Source: Straminergon stramineum (lineage: Eukaryota; Streptophyta; Bryopsida; Hypnales; Calliergonaceae). Taken from it: a stretch of 64,000 nucleotides of DNA. The notes beneath the pieces were generated by a model that saw nothing but the letters and a program-made list of their open reading frames with translations, made no database searches and was not told the origin of the DNA. Location: positions 11,408,001-11,472,000 of the forward strand of contig OY987267.1 in NCBI GenBank assembly GCA_963920665.1, written 5' to 3'. The position numbers and the translations under genes are program-made. Positions 50,765 through 61,638 of the stretch are shown here, piece after piece. The stretch's first letter is position 1, and every line of letters begins with the position of its first letter.

Positions 50765-52430
50765 CTAAGAGTATATGTGAGATGGCCAAGGCATATCCAC
50801 ATCCGGTACACCACAGAACATGGGTGTGTGCAGCAGCTTTTGAAGCTGCTGAACGCCAATTTGAACTCGAGCACTCAGAATTTCTTCATCAGGTATTAAA
50901 CCAACCAAATCCTTCAAGTTATCCATCTTTGGAGGCTCATACATCCTTCGCTTCTTTATAAATTGCAGATCCTCATTTTCACCATGCGGATGTGCATAAC
51001 TTGCTAGTGCCTCTGAAGTGCCCATTTCGTTGCCATCGGAATCCTGGAGAAGTTCCTCAATGTACCCAATAGCACTAGCCCTCGACTCAAAAGTAGACCA
51101 AAATATGGTTGATCCATCCATCCAAAATAAGGACCAAGTATCATCCAGGTCGGTAAGAATAGCACAAGGTTTGAACTGTGGCACAAAAAGGTTAGCCATC
51201 ACAAGACAAATCACAGTCTCAATACAAGCCTTCTGATGACCACTACCTCGAAGTTCTTTCTTCAATTCAAAGATACACTTCAACCCACTGCATTCCATAA
51301 TTCTACTTACTGTCCAATGTACAAAAGCCACATCTGTGGTGCCTTTGAAATTCCAACCACCATAAGAGCCAGATAGAAGGGTTGGATGCTTATTTGCAGC
51401 ATCAATCAGCTTCCACTCCCGCCCACATTTTATCTGGTTTAAGTGAACAATGTACCTATCAGCCTGTGACTTCTCCAGCCTATCGTCCCAACCGAATGCA
51501 AGCAGATCATTCAAGCACTTGGGTTCAGAGCCAATAGCTTTAAAGGTCATTTTCAAGCCTTCCTGCCATTGGAGAGTATTCCCAAATAGACTGGCTCACA
51601 GACGATAAACAAACTGATTTCTTCGATTTTTGTTTTGCCTTTTGCTCAGCCAGGTATTCTGTCAAATCTTGCAAGAGCTTTTTAGAAACACCAGAAGACA
51701 GCCCTGCACAGTAGAGCACAGAACGGGATCACACACGATGGTCACAAAACTCAATCAAACAACCATGAAAACAGGTTTAGGGTTTGGGTCATGGCGCTTC
51801 TCATATTGCAAAAATAATATGCCAAGAAAGAGAAAGAAGGATCTGACTGTAGGAACCAGGTTTAAGTACACAGCTCAAAGGGAAACAAACCTGGTGGACC
51901 TGGTGGGTTGTGGCAATGCATTTCTCAAACAACAGATAAGACATGATGCATGGGTGGATTGCGCGTTTAGGCTGGAAAAAAAACGCAACACTCACAAAAC
52001 AGAACTGACGAAACCCCAAAGAGTGCAGGTGTCTTTCGCAATGAAGGTGGCTGCACTGCATAAAATCCTATGATACCCTCCTTCTTGAAGCAAGTATCAC
52101 AATCCTATGCCAATCCTAATTCCATGATCATGACATTAATACGTGCCCATGCATCCAGCAGCCCCCAGGAACATTGAAAGACAAAGATGATGAGTAACAG
52201 GAGTCACCTTGTCCGTGCTGGATTTGCTCCCGGAGTTGCGCTTTCTCGTCCCGAAGTCGCTCTTCCTTGCCATCAAGTCGCGCTCTCTCTTGAAGGTTAG
52301 AGCATGTTTCGATTTGCTCTTGCACTCTTTCAATCTGCTGTTCCACGCCTCGTATCTTCTGTTCCACGTCTTGTATCTCCCCTTCCACGTCTCTTATCTG
52401 CTCTTCCAAATTTCTCACAACGTCACCCAT
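50765..52430 (-). CDS. Crinkler-like protein: N-terminal coiled coil plus nuclease-fold domain
   Basis: Two exons (52430-52208 and 51558-50765) join in phase 1 to give 338 residues. Residues 1-73 are a heptad-rich coiled coil built on repeated VEQQI/VEGEI-type units. The rest has the restriction-endonuclease-like pattern of Crinkler-type proteins: an Asp in GTTDVAF (D150), then ExK in FELKKE (E172, K174) and a following Gln in GHQKA (Q184), which fit the PD-(D/E)xK metal site. A hydrophobic helix and a beta-rich segment (ILTDLDDTWSLFWMDG) follow. No kinase domain is present, unlike the neighbouring relic at 54 kb. The start is MGDVV in good context and no stop interrupts the model. The acceptor at 51559 was picked over the one four bases earlier because it alone keeps frame. 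Role (defence, or control of mobile DNA) is inferred from the family only. Confidence 0.65.
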
Positions 52431-53975
52431 TCTCCTCCACGACTCGATTCAATGAACAACCGACGATGAGAGCCCAAGCACTCCCACCCCAAGCACACGA
52501 TCCTTTCAGAGCAGCAAAAATGACTTCGCAGGCACACTCACACAGAGCCTGCAAGGGTTTGATGACAGACTGGATTAGGAATAAGTGGAAAAGCACGCTC
52601 CAATGCACAGAACAAACTAGCTACCAAGCACATCATCCAGAGGAACAGCACAAGCACAGCACAGAATAGAACAGAAGCAGCCTGCGGGAGAAAGGGAAGT
52701 TGAGAGGCACAAGGGGAGAGCAAGGCCAAAATTTTGACCCCTGTCATGGTCGTCCAAAAAAACCCAAAAGAACCCTAATTTCAGTGGACAAGTTCAGTTC
52801 CAACAAACATCCCTCGAACGCAACGCCTTGAACTGGAATTGAAGTAGAACTAGAACTGAAAGAAAAACAGAGACTGAAAGTAGGTAGACCTGCACTTTCT
52901 ATGCGAACGCTTACTTGCTCGCATATACCCACGCGATCTTTCAAGACATGGATCAAACAAGGAGAGCCAGAAGAAAGAAGGACAAAACCCTTTGTAAACA
53001 AAAATGTAGCAATAGTGAGATAGGTCTAATTTCAACACACGAACCTTTCTGAGCGGCAAGAGATTCTTCGCAACCAACACTCACACAGCACCTGCGAGGT
53101 TTTGATAACCAACTGGATTATGAACAAATCAAAAAAAGTACCTCCAATGCACACAACAAACTAACTACCAGGCACATGAACAAGAGAAACAACAGAAGCA
53201 CAGCGAAGAAATAGTATCCACGCAACGTAGGAAGTTTACCTCAAACAACAACGCACGGGGCTGCCAAATCAGATCACAGTGCAGAGCTATTCAACGTACA
53301 CAAAAGAAAGTCGAAACAATCGTGACAATCGAGGTACTAAAATGAGATCGCATCAATAGAAGGACCAAAATACCTATGAAGATCCAGGTTTTAGTAGTGT
53401 TGCGACAGTACAACACTACTACAAACTCTTGCATTAACACAAATTATTTGTGTTTATTTCTGTGTCCTCTCTTAGAGAGAGAGCCGCCTTTTATAGGCTA
53501 GGCGGGCGTTCCAATGCTAGGTGACTTTTAGATCGTAAACTGCTAGTTCTATATAGCACTGAAGCTAACTGCTAGTTAGATTTTACTTCTATATAGTTAG
53601 CTTTTATTTTAACAAGTAGCAACCCTAGGGATTACATTCCTTCGTTAGTCATTACATCATGTAATTGTGTCTTGGGTTGAAGGGTTTACTGTGTCGACAC
53701 TCCTGTTGTGGCTGCATTTGTAGGGGGATGATCGTTAGCATGGATCGTTGTACTTCAGTTTTTGAAGTTTGGGCTTCTTGCCTTCATAGATAGAATAAGC
53801 AGGTCTTGTGCTTGATGCTATGATTTGCCCCAGAACTGCATTGGGTTTAGGGTTGGGCCTAAATCCTAAACCTTAAACCCTGATCCTCTTCTGTAATTTT
53901 CAGAGGAAGTATTTTAGAGCTTCATTTTCGAAAAATTGTCAAGTAGGGTATTATGGACAGTGAAGGTTTAGGCAT
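52431..53975. other. Spacer between the nuclease gene and the nuclease-kinase relic
   Basis: The right half of this spacer probably separates two divergent promoters. 52431 to about 53400 may hold leader exons and introns of the nuclease gene. Phrases such as GCAGGCACACTCACACAGAGCCTGC (about 52530) and CAACACTCACACAGCACCTGC (about 53080) repeat each other about 550 bases apart. No separate gene is seen. A TAAACCCTGA/CCTAAACC telo-like patch lies at 53850-53885. Confidence 0.4.
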
Positions 53976-55438
53976 GCACTCTAAGGTATACTTAGGGCTG
54001 TAGGTTGTTTGTGTAGAGGTGAGGTCAGAGATCGTTCTGAAGCTTGGATTAAGCACATGCTGCTCCCACAGCTACCTGAGCTCCCAAGAAGTAGGGCCGA
54101 CCTTACAAATGTGTTGTTCCCCCTCTGCAACATCAAAAGCTTCCTATAACCAAGGAGTTCTACAAGCGCCAAATAGTATGCATGCCTAATTTGGCGAAGG
54201 AGACTTTGATCGAGGCAGATGGTTCAACGCTTCCTTACGCTGTGTCATGGTTCCTGCATGCTCAACGTGTGCGTTCAAACACCGAGTTGGACACAAGAAT
54301 CCTTGTTGTACACTCTTTCGGTTCGTTCTTTGGCATTTTCGATGAGTATACCAAGTATCGTTTTGAGCTCACTCTGGCGTTCAATTCTACTGAAAAGAAG
54401 CTGCATGGTTACTCCGAAACGACCGAAGCCCGGTCAAGGCCTGATACCCTGCTTACAGCGTCTGGATGCACCTTCCTTATAGGTGAAGACAAGCTTCATG
54501 GCCTGGATGCAGCTGAAGCGGATCTTAGGTTGAAGGTAGAGCCACTTAATCCAATGTATTACGGGGAGGTGAAATTCATCGTTGGCTATATAGTGGTAGG
54601 GAGTCAGTTTCAGTGGGTGTACATCGGCAGGGATGGTTCCAGGGACATTCATCGTATGAATCCACCTCTTAACTTGTCGAAACTTGTTGATTGCTGTAGT
54701 TTCCTACTCAGCTTAGGCAATGTCTTCTAGCTATTGCAGAAAATGGCGGATTCTGTCCTGGATGTCCCAGGACGCCGTGCCATGTTCTCCGTCGAAGAAT
54801 CCTCGAGTGGAAAGAGGATAAGTTACTTTTATGCCAACAAAGTGGTGAAGCACATTCGAGACTTTTATAGTCATAGTACTGACCAGGGGACGAGTCTTTC
54901 TGAGATAGGAAGGGCTTACGATGTTGGAAGAGGATGTCGATTTCTTTTGTAGTCAAAGACAGGGCCCACCGTTAGTGCTCACAGAACCTACAAAGTTGAG
55001 TGTACTCCTCTTGGATACTCATGCTCATTGGAGTTCGAACAGGATTGCAGGTGGATGGCTTAGTGTGTGTGCCATGCCTTGTGTATCCTCCACAAGGCGG
55101 GCCTGTTGCACAGGGATATCCGATTCCCAAATATTGTGCGCCTTTTAGAGACGGAGTTCATGCTCATTGACTTTGAATCCATAGCAGAGTCTCCTTCTAG
55201 GTTGCTTGAAGGATTTCGATGCTTCCGAGGTTGGTGTTCGGAAACGCTTGAGGGCAACGTTTATACGCCCTATTCAGACATGTATAGCCTTGGCAAACTC
55301 CTGGAGGAAATTCTTCCCAATTCAAGGACATCACTTGTTGAAGAATTTGTTAGGAAGCTCACCAACAAACAGCTGAGTGCATCAGATGCATTATATGATC
55401 CTTGGCTATCAGGGCCTATTGCATCTCTCGTTTCGTGA
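53976..55438 (+). pseudogene. Crinkler-like nuclease-kinase fusion, decayed
   Basis: The frame from ATG 54182 to 55438 would encode about 418 residues. It has a nuclease-fold half with RPD (D88) and GEDK (E102, K104), the PD-(D/E)xK pattern, then a protein-kinase half with the catalytic loop HRDIRFPN, DFE in place of DFG, and the SDMYSLGKLLEEI helix. Coding-like sequence continues upstream to about 53976 in another frame (PELPRSRADLTNVLFPLCNI), with a one-base shift near 54145. In-frame TAG stops stand at 54728-54730, 54950-54952 and 55061-55063. Between 54920 and 54990 other frames also look protein-like, so an extra pair of shifts is possible there. It is broken as read. Relatives combine nuclease and kinase domains in Crinkler-type effectors of several eukaryote groups. 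Confidence 0.7.
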
Positions 55439-55637
55439 CCTTGATGTTTACTAATGCTTGTGTGAGTTGGCCAAACCTTGTCATTAGTAGCCCTTGTTAG
55501 TTGCATGGCCTGGGCGATGAAGTTTGTTGATGAAGTTGTGTTTGAATTGATAGAAATGTTGTTTTTTGTGTTATGGAGATTGAATGCCTCCATGGTGTGA
55601 CTTGCTAATTTTCTGTTGAACTTCCGTTGTAATGAAT
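55439..55637. other. 3' flank of the nuclease-kinase relic
   Basis: T-rich, with nothing recognised. Confidence 0.4.
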
Positions 55638-56389
55638 CTAATATGCTCTCGTCGTAGTAGTAGTCGTGCTTGTGCTTTTAATCCTTTCGTGTCATACCAG
55701 TAGGGAAGCTACAGGTTGTGCAATATCATGTTTCCTTTTTTTCTACTTTGTTTTCTATCTCTTTTTTTATAGGGTCTCACTTTGCGACCATGGAGAGATT
55801 GGAAATTCTTTCAGGTCTACTTTTTCAACTTTTTGGCATTAGTACAACGTGTCTGATGTCATTTCCAAAGTTGTTAACTTTGACTCCAAACCTTCTAATG
55901 TGGATGTGTAGCATCTTGGAGGAAGTTATCTTTGAACATATTTGTTTTTTTATCCTAAGTCAAATCTGAGAGTAAGCAAGCGCTATGGCACGTATGCAAA
56001 CTCTTCTCATCAGCTAATATGCTCTCGTCGTAGTAGTAGTCGTGCTTGTGCTTTTAATCCTTTCGTGTCATACCAGTAGGGAAGCTACGGGTTGTGCAAT
56101 ATCATGTTTCCTTTTTTCCACTTTGTTTTCTATCTCTTTTTTTACAGGGTCTCACTTTGCGACCATGGAGAGATTGGAAATTCTTTCAGGTCTGCTTTTT
56201 CAACTTTTTGGTGTTAGTACAACATGTCTGATGTCATTTCCAAAGTCGTTAACTTTGACTCCAAACCTTCTAATGTGGATGTGTAGCATCTTGGAGGAAG
56301 TTATCTTTGAACATATTTGTTTTTTTATCCTAAGTCAAATCTGAGAGTAAGCAAGCGCTATGGCACGTATGCAGACTCTTCTCATTAGT
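55638..56389. repeat. Two-copy 376-bp tandem duplication
   Basis: Copy 1 (55638-56013) and copy 2 (56014-56389) start CTAATATGCTCTCGTCG and end CTCTTCTCATNAG, with only a small number of base differences. The open frames inside both are hydrophobic and equal, but no known protein is visible, so coding is unlikely. The high identity shows a recent event. Confidence 0.9.
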
Positions 56390-57989
56390 TGTGTGTGCAT
56401 ATGTGTATATCTATGGTTGGCCATTGTTCTCTGAAGTGACTGTTTTTTAGTTGCATGCAGTTGCTTAGGTGTAGCGTGCTGTGTCCTTTCCATCTTAAAA
56501 TAGAATCCAAGCCTGAGATTAAGTTTTGTATTTGACTTTGGAAGGAAAATCTGGCTAGAAGGGTCCAATAAAACCCACTCATGATGGTCGAGTTGGTGGC
56601 TATGACATGTAGATTTTGTACCCGCGAAGATTCCAAGCGCAGTTGCTCTTGCCAATTCTTCAATGCAGACAAGTAGGAGGTCAATCAATGCATGATAGCT
56701 CAAAGATTCCTATGGAAGTATTTTCAGAAGTTTGATGGCACAAGGTCATCACCTGAGAATCTTCATACCTGTGCAAGGCGGCATTCATCGACCTCCCAAT
56801 AGATGCAGGCTGTAGATGAGTCATTTTTGAACTGATGATGAATCACTCGAGAATTGTGCTGATTGTAAAGGGAGGCTTAACTTCGACAATTGATCAAGAG
56901 GATGTAGGGTTTTGTATTGTTTTGATTCATCTTCAATGCGATTGTGATGTGCTTGACTCAATTCAATTACTAATATCATTTCCAAAGTAAGAGGTGCTAC
57001 TTGCCAGTGTCTGTAGGGATACTGGTAAATTGCTGAGTGCTCTCAATTTTCTCCATCCCGTGCAGATATATTACTGTAGTTCATCCTTATTTTAACTTTA
57101 CAGAATTTGACTAACCAAGTTGGAACGTTGGAACATTGGAACGCTTTTTGATGAGTATTCATGGTCTTATTATAATAGTGGTGCATAACATTATTGATCC
57201 TAAAACACATGGGCAGTTTTTCTCAGTTTTCTCAGTTTTCTCTATTTGAGGATTTTTCATTGATTACCAAGTTTTCATTTCAAAATTATAGTTCATACCC
57301 TAGTGATGCCAAAAATATACTTGTTCTCCTTTGAGCAAATGATTGAAGTTTCCATTGGTCATTTATGATCAATGTTGCTGCTCATTTTAGGTTTTTGGGT
57401 TTCTTAATGATAAGACAGATTTAGAATTCAATTTTTTTGGTTCACATGCATTGAAAATGCATTTCAAAGCCAGTTGTTCGCTTATATTGAATGACAAGCA
57501 ATTATGCTCCTTCACAATTACAGACCATGAAATGTGGAATCTATGTAAAGGCCTCCGTTCTCGAACGTAACATCGCTTTGAGTTGGGTTTATAACCCGGA
57601 AGATACCTTGGTAGCATCCCCGTGCTTGTACGAACCTGTGAACCTGTGGAAGCCTTGGGTGGTCCCCACCATGGATACCTGGCGGCGAAGGTGCTCCTGC
57701 AGTCCCGCTCCCCGCGACTCCAAGTCTTGCCCTTTCCGTCTACATCCTAATTCCGTCACTCTATAATTGGCCCTAATTCCGTCTGTTTCAGCATCTAAAT
57801 CTGTCCAGAAATTAGTCAAATCTGCTGCAGATTCTGACAAAATCAGAGAATTATTGTCATTTAGGGTATTGTGTCACTCCTTTATTGGTCAGTTTCAAAA
57901 TGCTAATAGATACATGAAATGGCGGTTTTAGGTTGTTTCTAGGACATTTATGACTCTAGTCTACAAACGGTTTTGTCATTTCAAGGCAA
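56390..57989. other. Intergenic, nothing recognised
   Basis: AT-rich with a short CTCAGTTTT triplication at 57213-57245 and a GC-richer stretch at 57590-57760 that has no clear protein match. No gene called. Confidence 0.4.
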
Positions 57990-58820
57990 ACCACTTCAAA
58001 AATTTATAGAAATTACAATTTTGATTAAAAAATTATAATTCCACTTGGGTTCGACCCATGAAACAAGCACACATTTATGAAAAATATTTGACCTTCTTGG
58101 AAATGGCTCCAACATAGTCAGATTACAAATCAGGGTGGTAATAGGCTTGTCTACCTTAGGTAGAGAACGTCGGAATCCTTTAAATATGGTTTGACTTAGA
58201 TTAACTCCCAAAAGACCAAACTTAGTTTTTTTGGCAACATAGTGATTTTGGGCAGCTTACTACGAATGGAATTTTTCTTTTTTCTTTGAAATCTTCACAC
58301 AACATGTGGATGAGTTTTTTCTTTCAGTTGCAACAATTTTCATAACTTTTGACTACATGGTTAAAAAGTTATTGTATGCATGATATATAATTTATTTCTC
58401 AACTCAAGCTAATTAGAAAAGTCACCTTTTTAAAGAGACAAAAATTTGAAATTGGTTTAATTTCTAGATTTATATACAAGTGGAAAGCTTTGAATCATTC
58501 CGTTTTCATTAATGAGATGATAGTTGTGAAGTGTTTTAATTTGTAGGCAATTATGAAATTTTTACTCAAAAATAAAATTTGAAGTCCTTTACTTAACTCA
58601 ATTTTCCATTTAAAACAAAGAAAAAAGATCATAGAATGTAGATTGTTTATTACAACATTACAACCATTGGGATTGGGATTTTTCAATTCTATAACTAAAG
58701 TCTTAACAATTTAGTATTTTGAATCATTCTCTAATTTTTTCTACTTACTACTTTTTTTCCTATATGTTGTACAATTCCAAATCAGATCTAAAAAATTTCA
58801 AGCATGTAGAATGACAAATG
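57990..58820 (+). repeat. Dispersed repeat family A, copy 3
   Basis: Resembles 8150-8800 in the same orientation over several hundred bases, sharing TTTTGGGCAGCT, TTTTCATAACTTTTGACTAC, GGAAAGCTTTGAAT and ATTGGGATTTTTCAATTCT. Small insertions and deletions separate the copies, so it is an old repeat. Confidence 0.65.
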
Positions 58821-60346
58821 AAACTAAGTACAAATTTGAAACATTTTCATTCAACAACCACACCATAAGTATCAATGGACAAAGTCCAAAAGTATATACA
58901 CGAAAGTTGTAGTATGCAACATACTACACATTACCATTGAAGCTTGAAGAAAAAACGAGCCACTCGGGGCCGAGGCCCCACCGTTGGTGGGAGGAGGAGG
59001 CCCATGTAGGAGAGGCAGTGTTGCAATGCCGTGGGTCACTTGGCACGTGGGCTCTGAACCCGGAGCTTGCGGCCTCCGGCAGCTTGCTCACACCAAGTTC
59101 GTCCAAAAGGCAACCAAGAAAATATGGGATTGAAAATAGGACAATGCGTGAATCGATCACGATTTGCTCAATAAATAAAATAAATATAGAAAAGTGACTT
59201 AGATTGATATCCTGAAGGTATGATTACCTGTTGGCTTTGTGATCTTCACGTTTCCTCATCCAAAAAGTACAATTTAGAATGTTTAAAACATGCTTCCAGT
59301 TTAAGCTAACTTATGATTAGCTTAATCCAACTCCTTTGGGAGATCCCACTTACATTTTGAAATCGCCATCAATTATTCATTAAGGGCCGGTTCACATGGG
59401 GTCCCAAGTGCCAAGTCCCACTCTTATTAGCAAGTGCCCAACATGGAGACAAGAAACCATTAAAGTATGCTTAATTATCATTAAAGTTGGATCTTGATTA
59501 TTTTATGCAAAATATTCACATGACTTGTATTGAGGGTTGGGTCTAACTTTTTGCTCGACCCAACTCTCAACAGAAGTCCCAAGTCTCACCTCCAAAAAGT
59601 GTTGCCATGTAGGATTGTTACATGTGCCTATGGTGGAGCTTTGTCCTCAAGTGTTGTCCCTGCTTAATGTACATTAATTTTAAGTGCAAGCTCAAACTTG
59701 AGTTTGTAAGTAGAATCTCCAAGTCCAATGTGTACAAGTTCAGGATTGAACTTGAAAATCAATCCAAGGAAAGAAAGAACCAAAGCTCCACCACTTTAGG
59801 CACATATGGTCCAATTTCTTTACCTTGGTCCACCAAACTTGCAAGCTTGAGCTCAAGGTCAAGCTATGGGTGCTTGGCCTTGTACACAATGTCTTGCATG
59901 TTGGCATAGCATGATTTCAATAGTATTGAGAGTGCAGCACCAACAATTTGGTCCCTAGATCGTACCTGAGGATAGGTTGCCTTGCTATAAATAATTCTTG
60001 CACTTTGCACAATACATGTCTTTGTACTCCCAGAGGTGTATGTGAGCCGGCCACAATCAAGTGTTTTCTTCAAGCAAAATAATCATCTCATACACTAGTT
60101 GGGCCCCTTAAGAATTCCCCGGAGTCCTCTTTGAACCAGAATTTAGGTCAGTAATAGAATATGTCATTTTCGAAAAAGGCACTTAATCTGAGTTTAAGTT
60201 GTCTTTAATGACAACTGATTATGTTTTATTTCTTCACCGCTTGTTCACATGGGTGACTACTTAAATTCATATCTAGCTTTCCTGTATTTGGCACTGATGG
60301 TAGAAACTATGCATGAATGAAACTACAATTTTACAATGTTCAAGAA
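58821..60346. other. Intergenic, with an isolated GC-rich patch
   Basis: 58955-59110 is a sharp GC island in AT-rich surroundings. The frames across it do not resemble a known protein. 59200-60346 holds only short open frames; the one at 59864-60073 (minus) ends CYANMQDIVYKAKHP and is not recognised. Confidence 0.35.
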
Positions 60347-61638
60347 TCAAAGTTGCTGCACATTAGAGCTTTTTGAATGATGGGCAACAAACTCCTCCAC
60401 TAATGGATTCACTAAATTTGGTGCCTCATCCTGCACAATTTTTGCCATTTCAAAGACTTGTCAGATTACAATGAGCATAGTGTAATTAGAACTAGTTGAG
60501 AGCCTCTCCTGATGTACAAGCAACTTAAAAAAACAGCCTTTACTTCGATGTCCCCACAAACTCTAAAGCACTGTAGTTAATCTGAATCCTACAATGACCC
60601 CCCTTTCCACCCTCTCAATTAATTGATCAAGGCTAACTGTGCTCATTGCTCTAATTTTGTTACATCGAATTGAACAACAAAGAGGAAAATCAAGGATGGA
60701 TTCAGAATCCCAAAGAGCTTTACTTTATGCGTACAAGTCATCACCTGTATGCTTCAATCCATATATCTTATATCTCAACACATTTTTGGAAGAGTACCCA
60801 GTACAAGGATGCACTGGGTTGGAGTAAAATGACGAGTTGCTGGAGAGAGCGGACCTGAGGACAATGACCAACATTTGGGAATACAATGAAATCTTCAACT
60901 GTGTCGAATTGCACATATGCCATTCCCAGAGCTACTAGCTCCCAAGGATCCTTTTCACCCCATGCAATCAATGTAGGGACCTGAGAAGCAAAATGAAAGC
61001 CCGTAAGTTTATTGTTTCATAAAATTAGAAAAATTGATGCAAAATTATGAATAAAGAATCAGAAAATGAAGCAGAGTAACACCAATCTATTGATCAGTGT
61101 CAGAAATGAGGAAATTTTCCTTATCCCTAGGAGACATAAAAACACGTATCTATGCAATTGCACTCATAGATTTTGGTGTCACTTGTATTCTTCAGGAGCT
61201 CACACTATAAGAGTACTACATTGTTTTTTGCATTTAGTGTTGTGTGGCATTTAATGTTGTTACTATTCATTTACTTGCAACATTCTTGACCAACCACTCG
61301 ACAAATAGTGTTTCCTATGCCGCCACCTTCTAGTAGTGGAGATGGTGCAACCATGCGGCAACAAAACACAAAACATAAAAAGTATTATAACACTAATTGT
61401 GGACATGTAAAAATTTGAACATGGCATTTAGTGTTGTGGTTCGTAATTACTACTAACAACACTAAATGCAAAAAATAGTGTAGTTGGATGAATATAATAC
61501 GGAAAGTACAAATTTACCTTCACTACAGGTAGAATTTCTTCAAGGAGGGGGCCACCAGAGTAGTAGATGAAGTCTAAGAAAACATCAACAACCCCTGGCA
61601 AGAGTCCTGGTTGCAAGATCTTATCCAGCTCATCGTAA
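60347..61638 (-). CDS. Alpha/beta-hydrolase family protein, 3' exons only
   Basis: Three exons (61638-61518, 60980-60855, 60430-60347; GT-AG, phases match) give the last ~110 residues of a plant plastid-type alpha/beta hydrolase. The first covers the lid part (DELDKILQPG, VDVFLDFIYYSGGPLLEEILP). The next carries the acidic catalytic residue (IAWGEKDPWE) and the catalytic His (FPNVGHCPQ). The last is the tail DEAPNLVNPLVEEFVAHH. No stops occur. The upstream exons with the HG oxyanion turn and the nucleophile elbow (GxSxG) are not seen between 61639 and 63282, where the SWIM gene begins. So this is either a truncated copy or a gene with a long, repeat-filled intron whose 5' end lies beyond the window. 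The intron 60981-61517 carries a MITE. Confidence 0.75.
61215..61484. mobile_element. Inverted-repeat MITE inside a hydrolase intron
   Basis: The ends ACTACATTGTTTTTTGCATT and (inverse) ACTACACTATTTTTTGCATT continue into TAGTGTTGT on both sides. GGCATTTAATGTTGT and GGCATTTAGTGTTGT also recur just inside. The length is about 270 bp, with no coding sequence. The target duplication is unclear (flanks AGT / TGG). Confidence 0.65.

Noticed and set aside
38297..55063. Idea that TAG/TAA/TGA are read as Gln/Arg (altered genetic code) or repaired by U-to-C RNA editing.
   Set aside because: Intact genes in the window use these triplets as normal terminators and contain none internally. The affected loci also have frameshifts or missing parts. 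U-to-C editing is known in organelles of some plants, not for nuclear transcripts like these. Pseudogene decay is simpler.
55718..56344. Two equal ~83-100 residue hydrophobic open frames that could be a duplicated small membrane protein.
   Set aside because: They coincide with a 376-bp DNA duplication that also copies non-coding sequence. There is no start context, splice support or family match.
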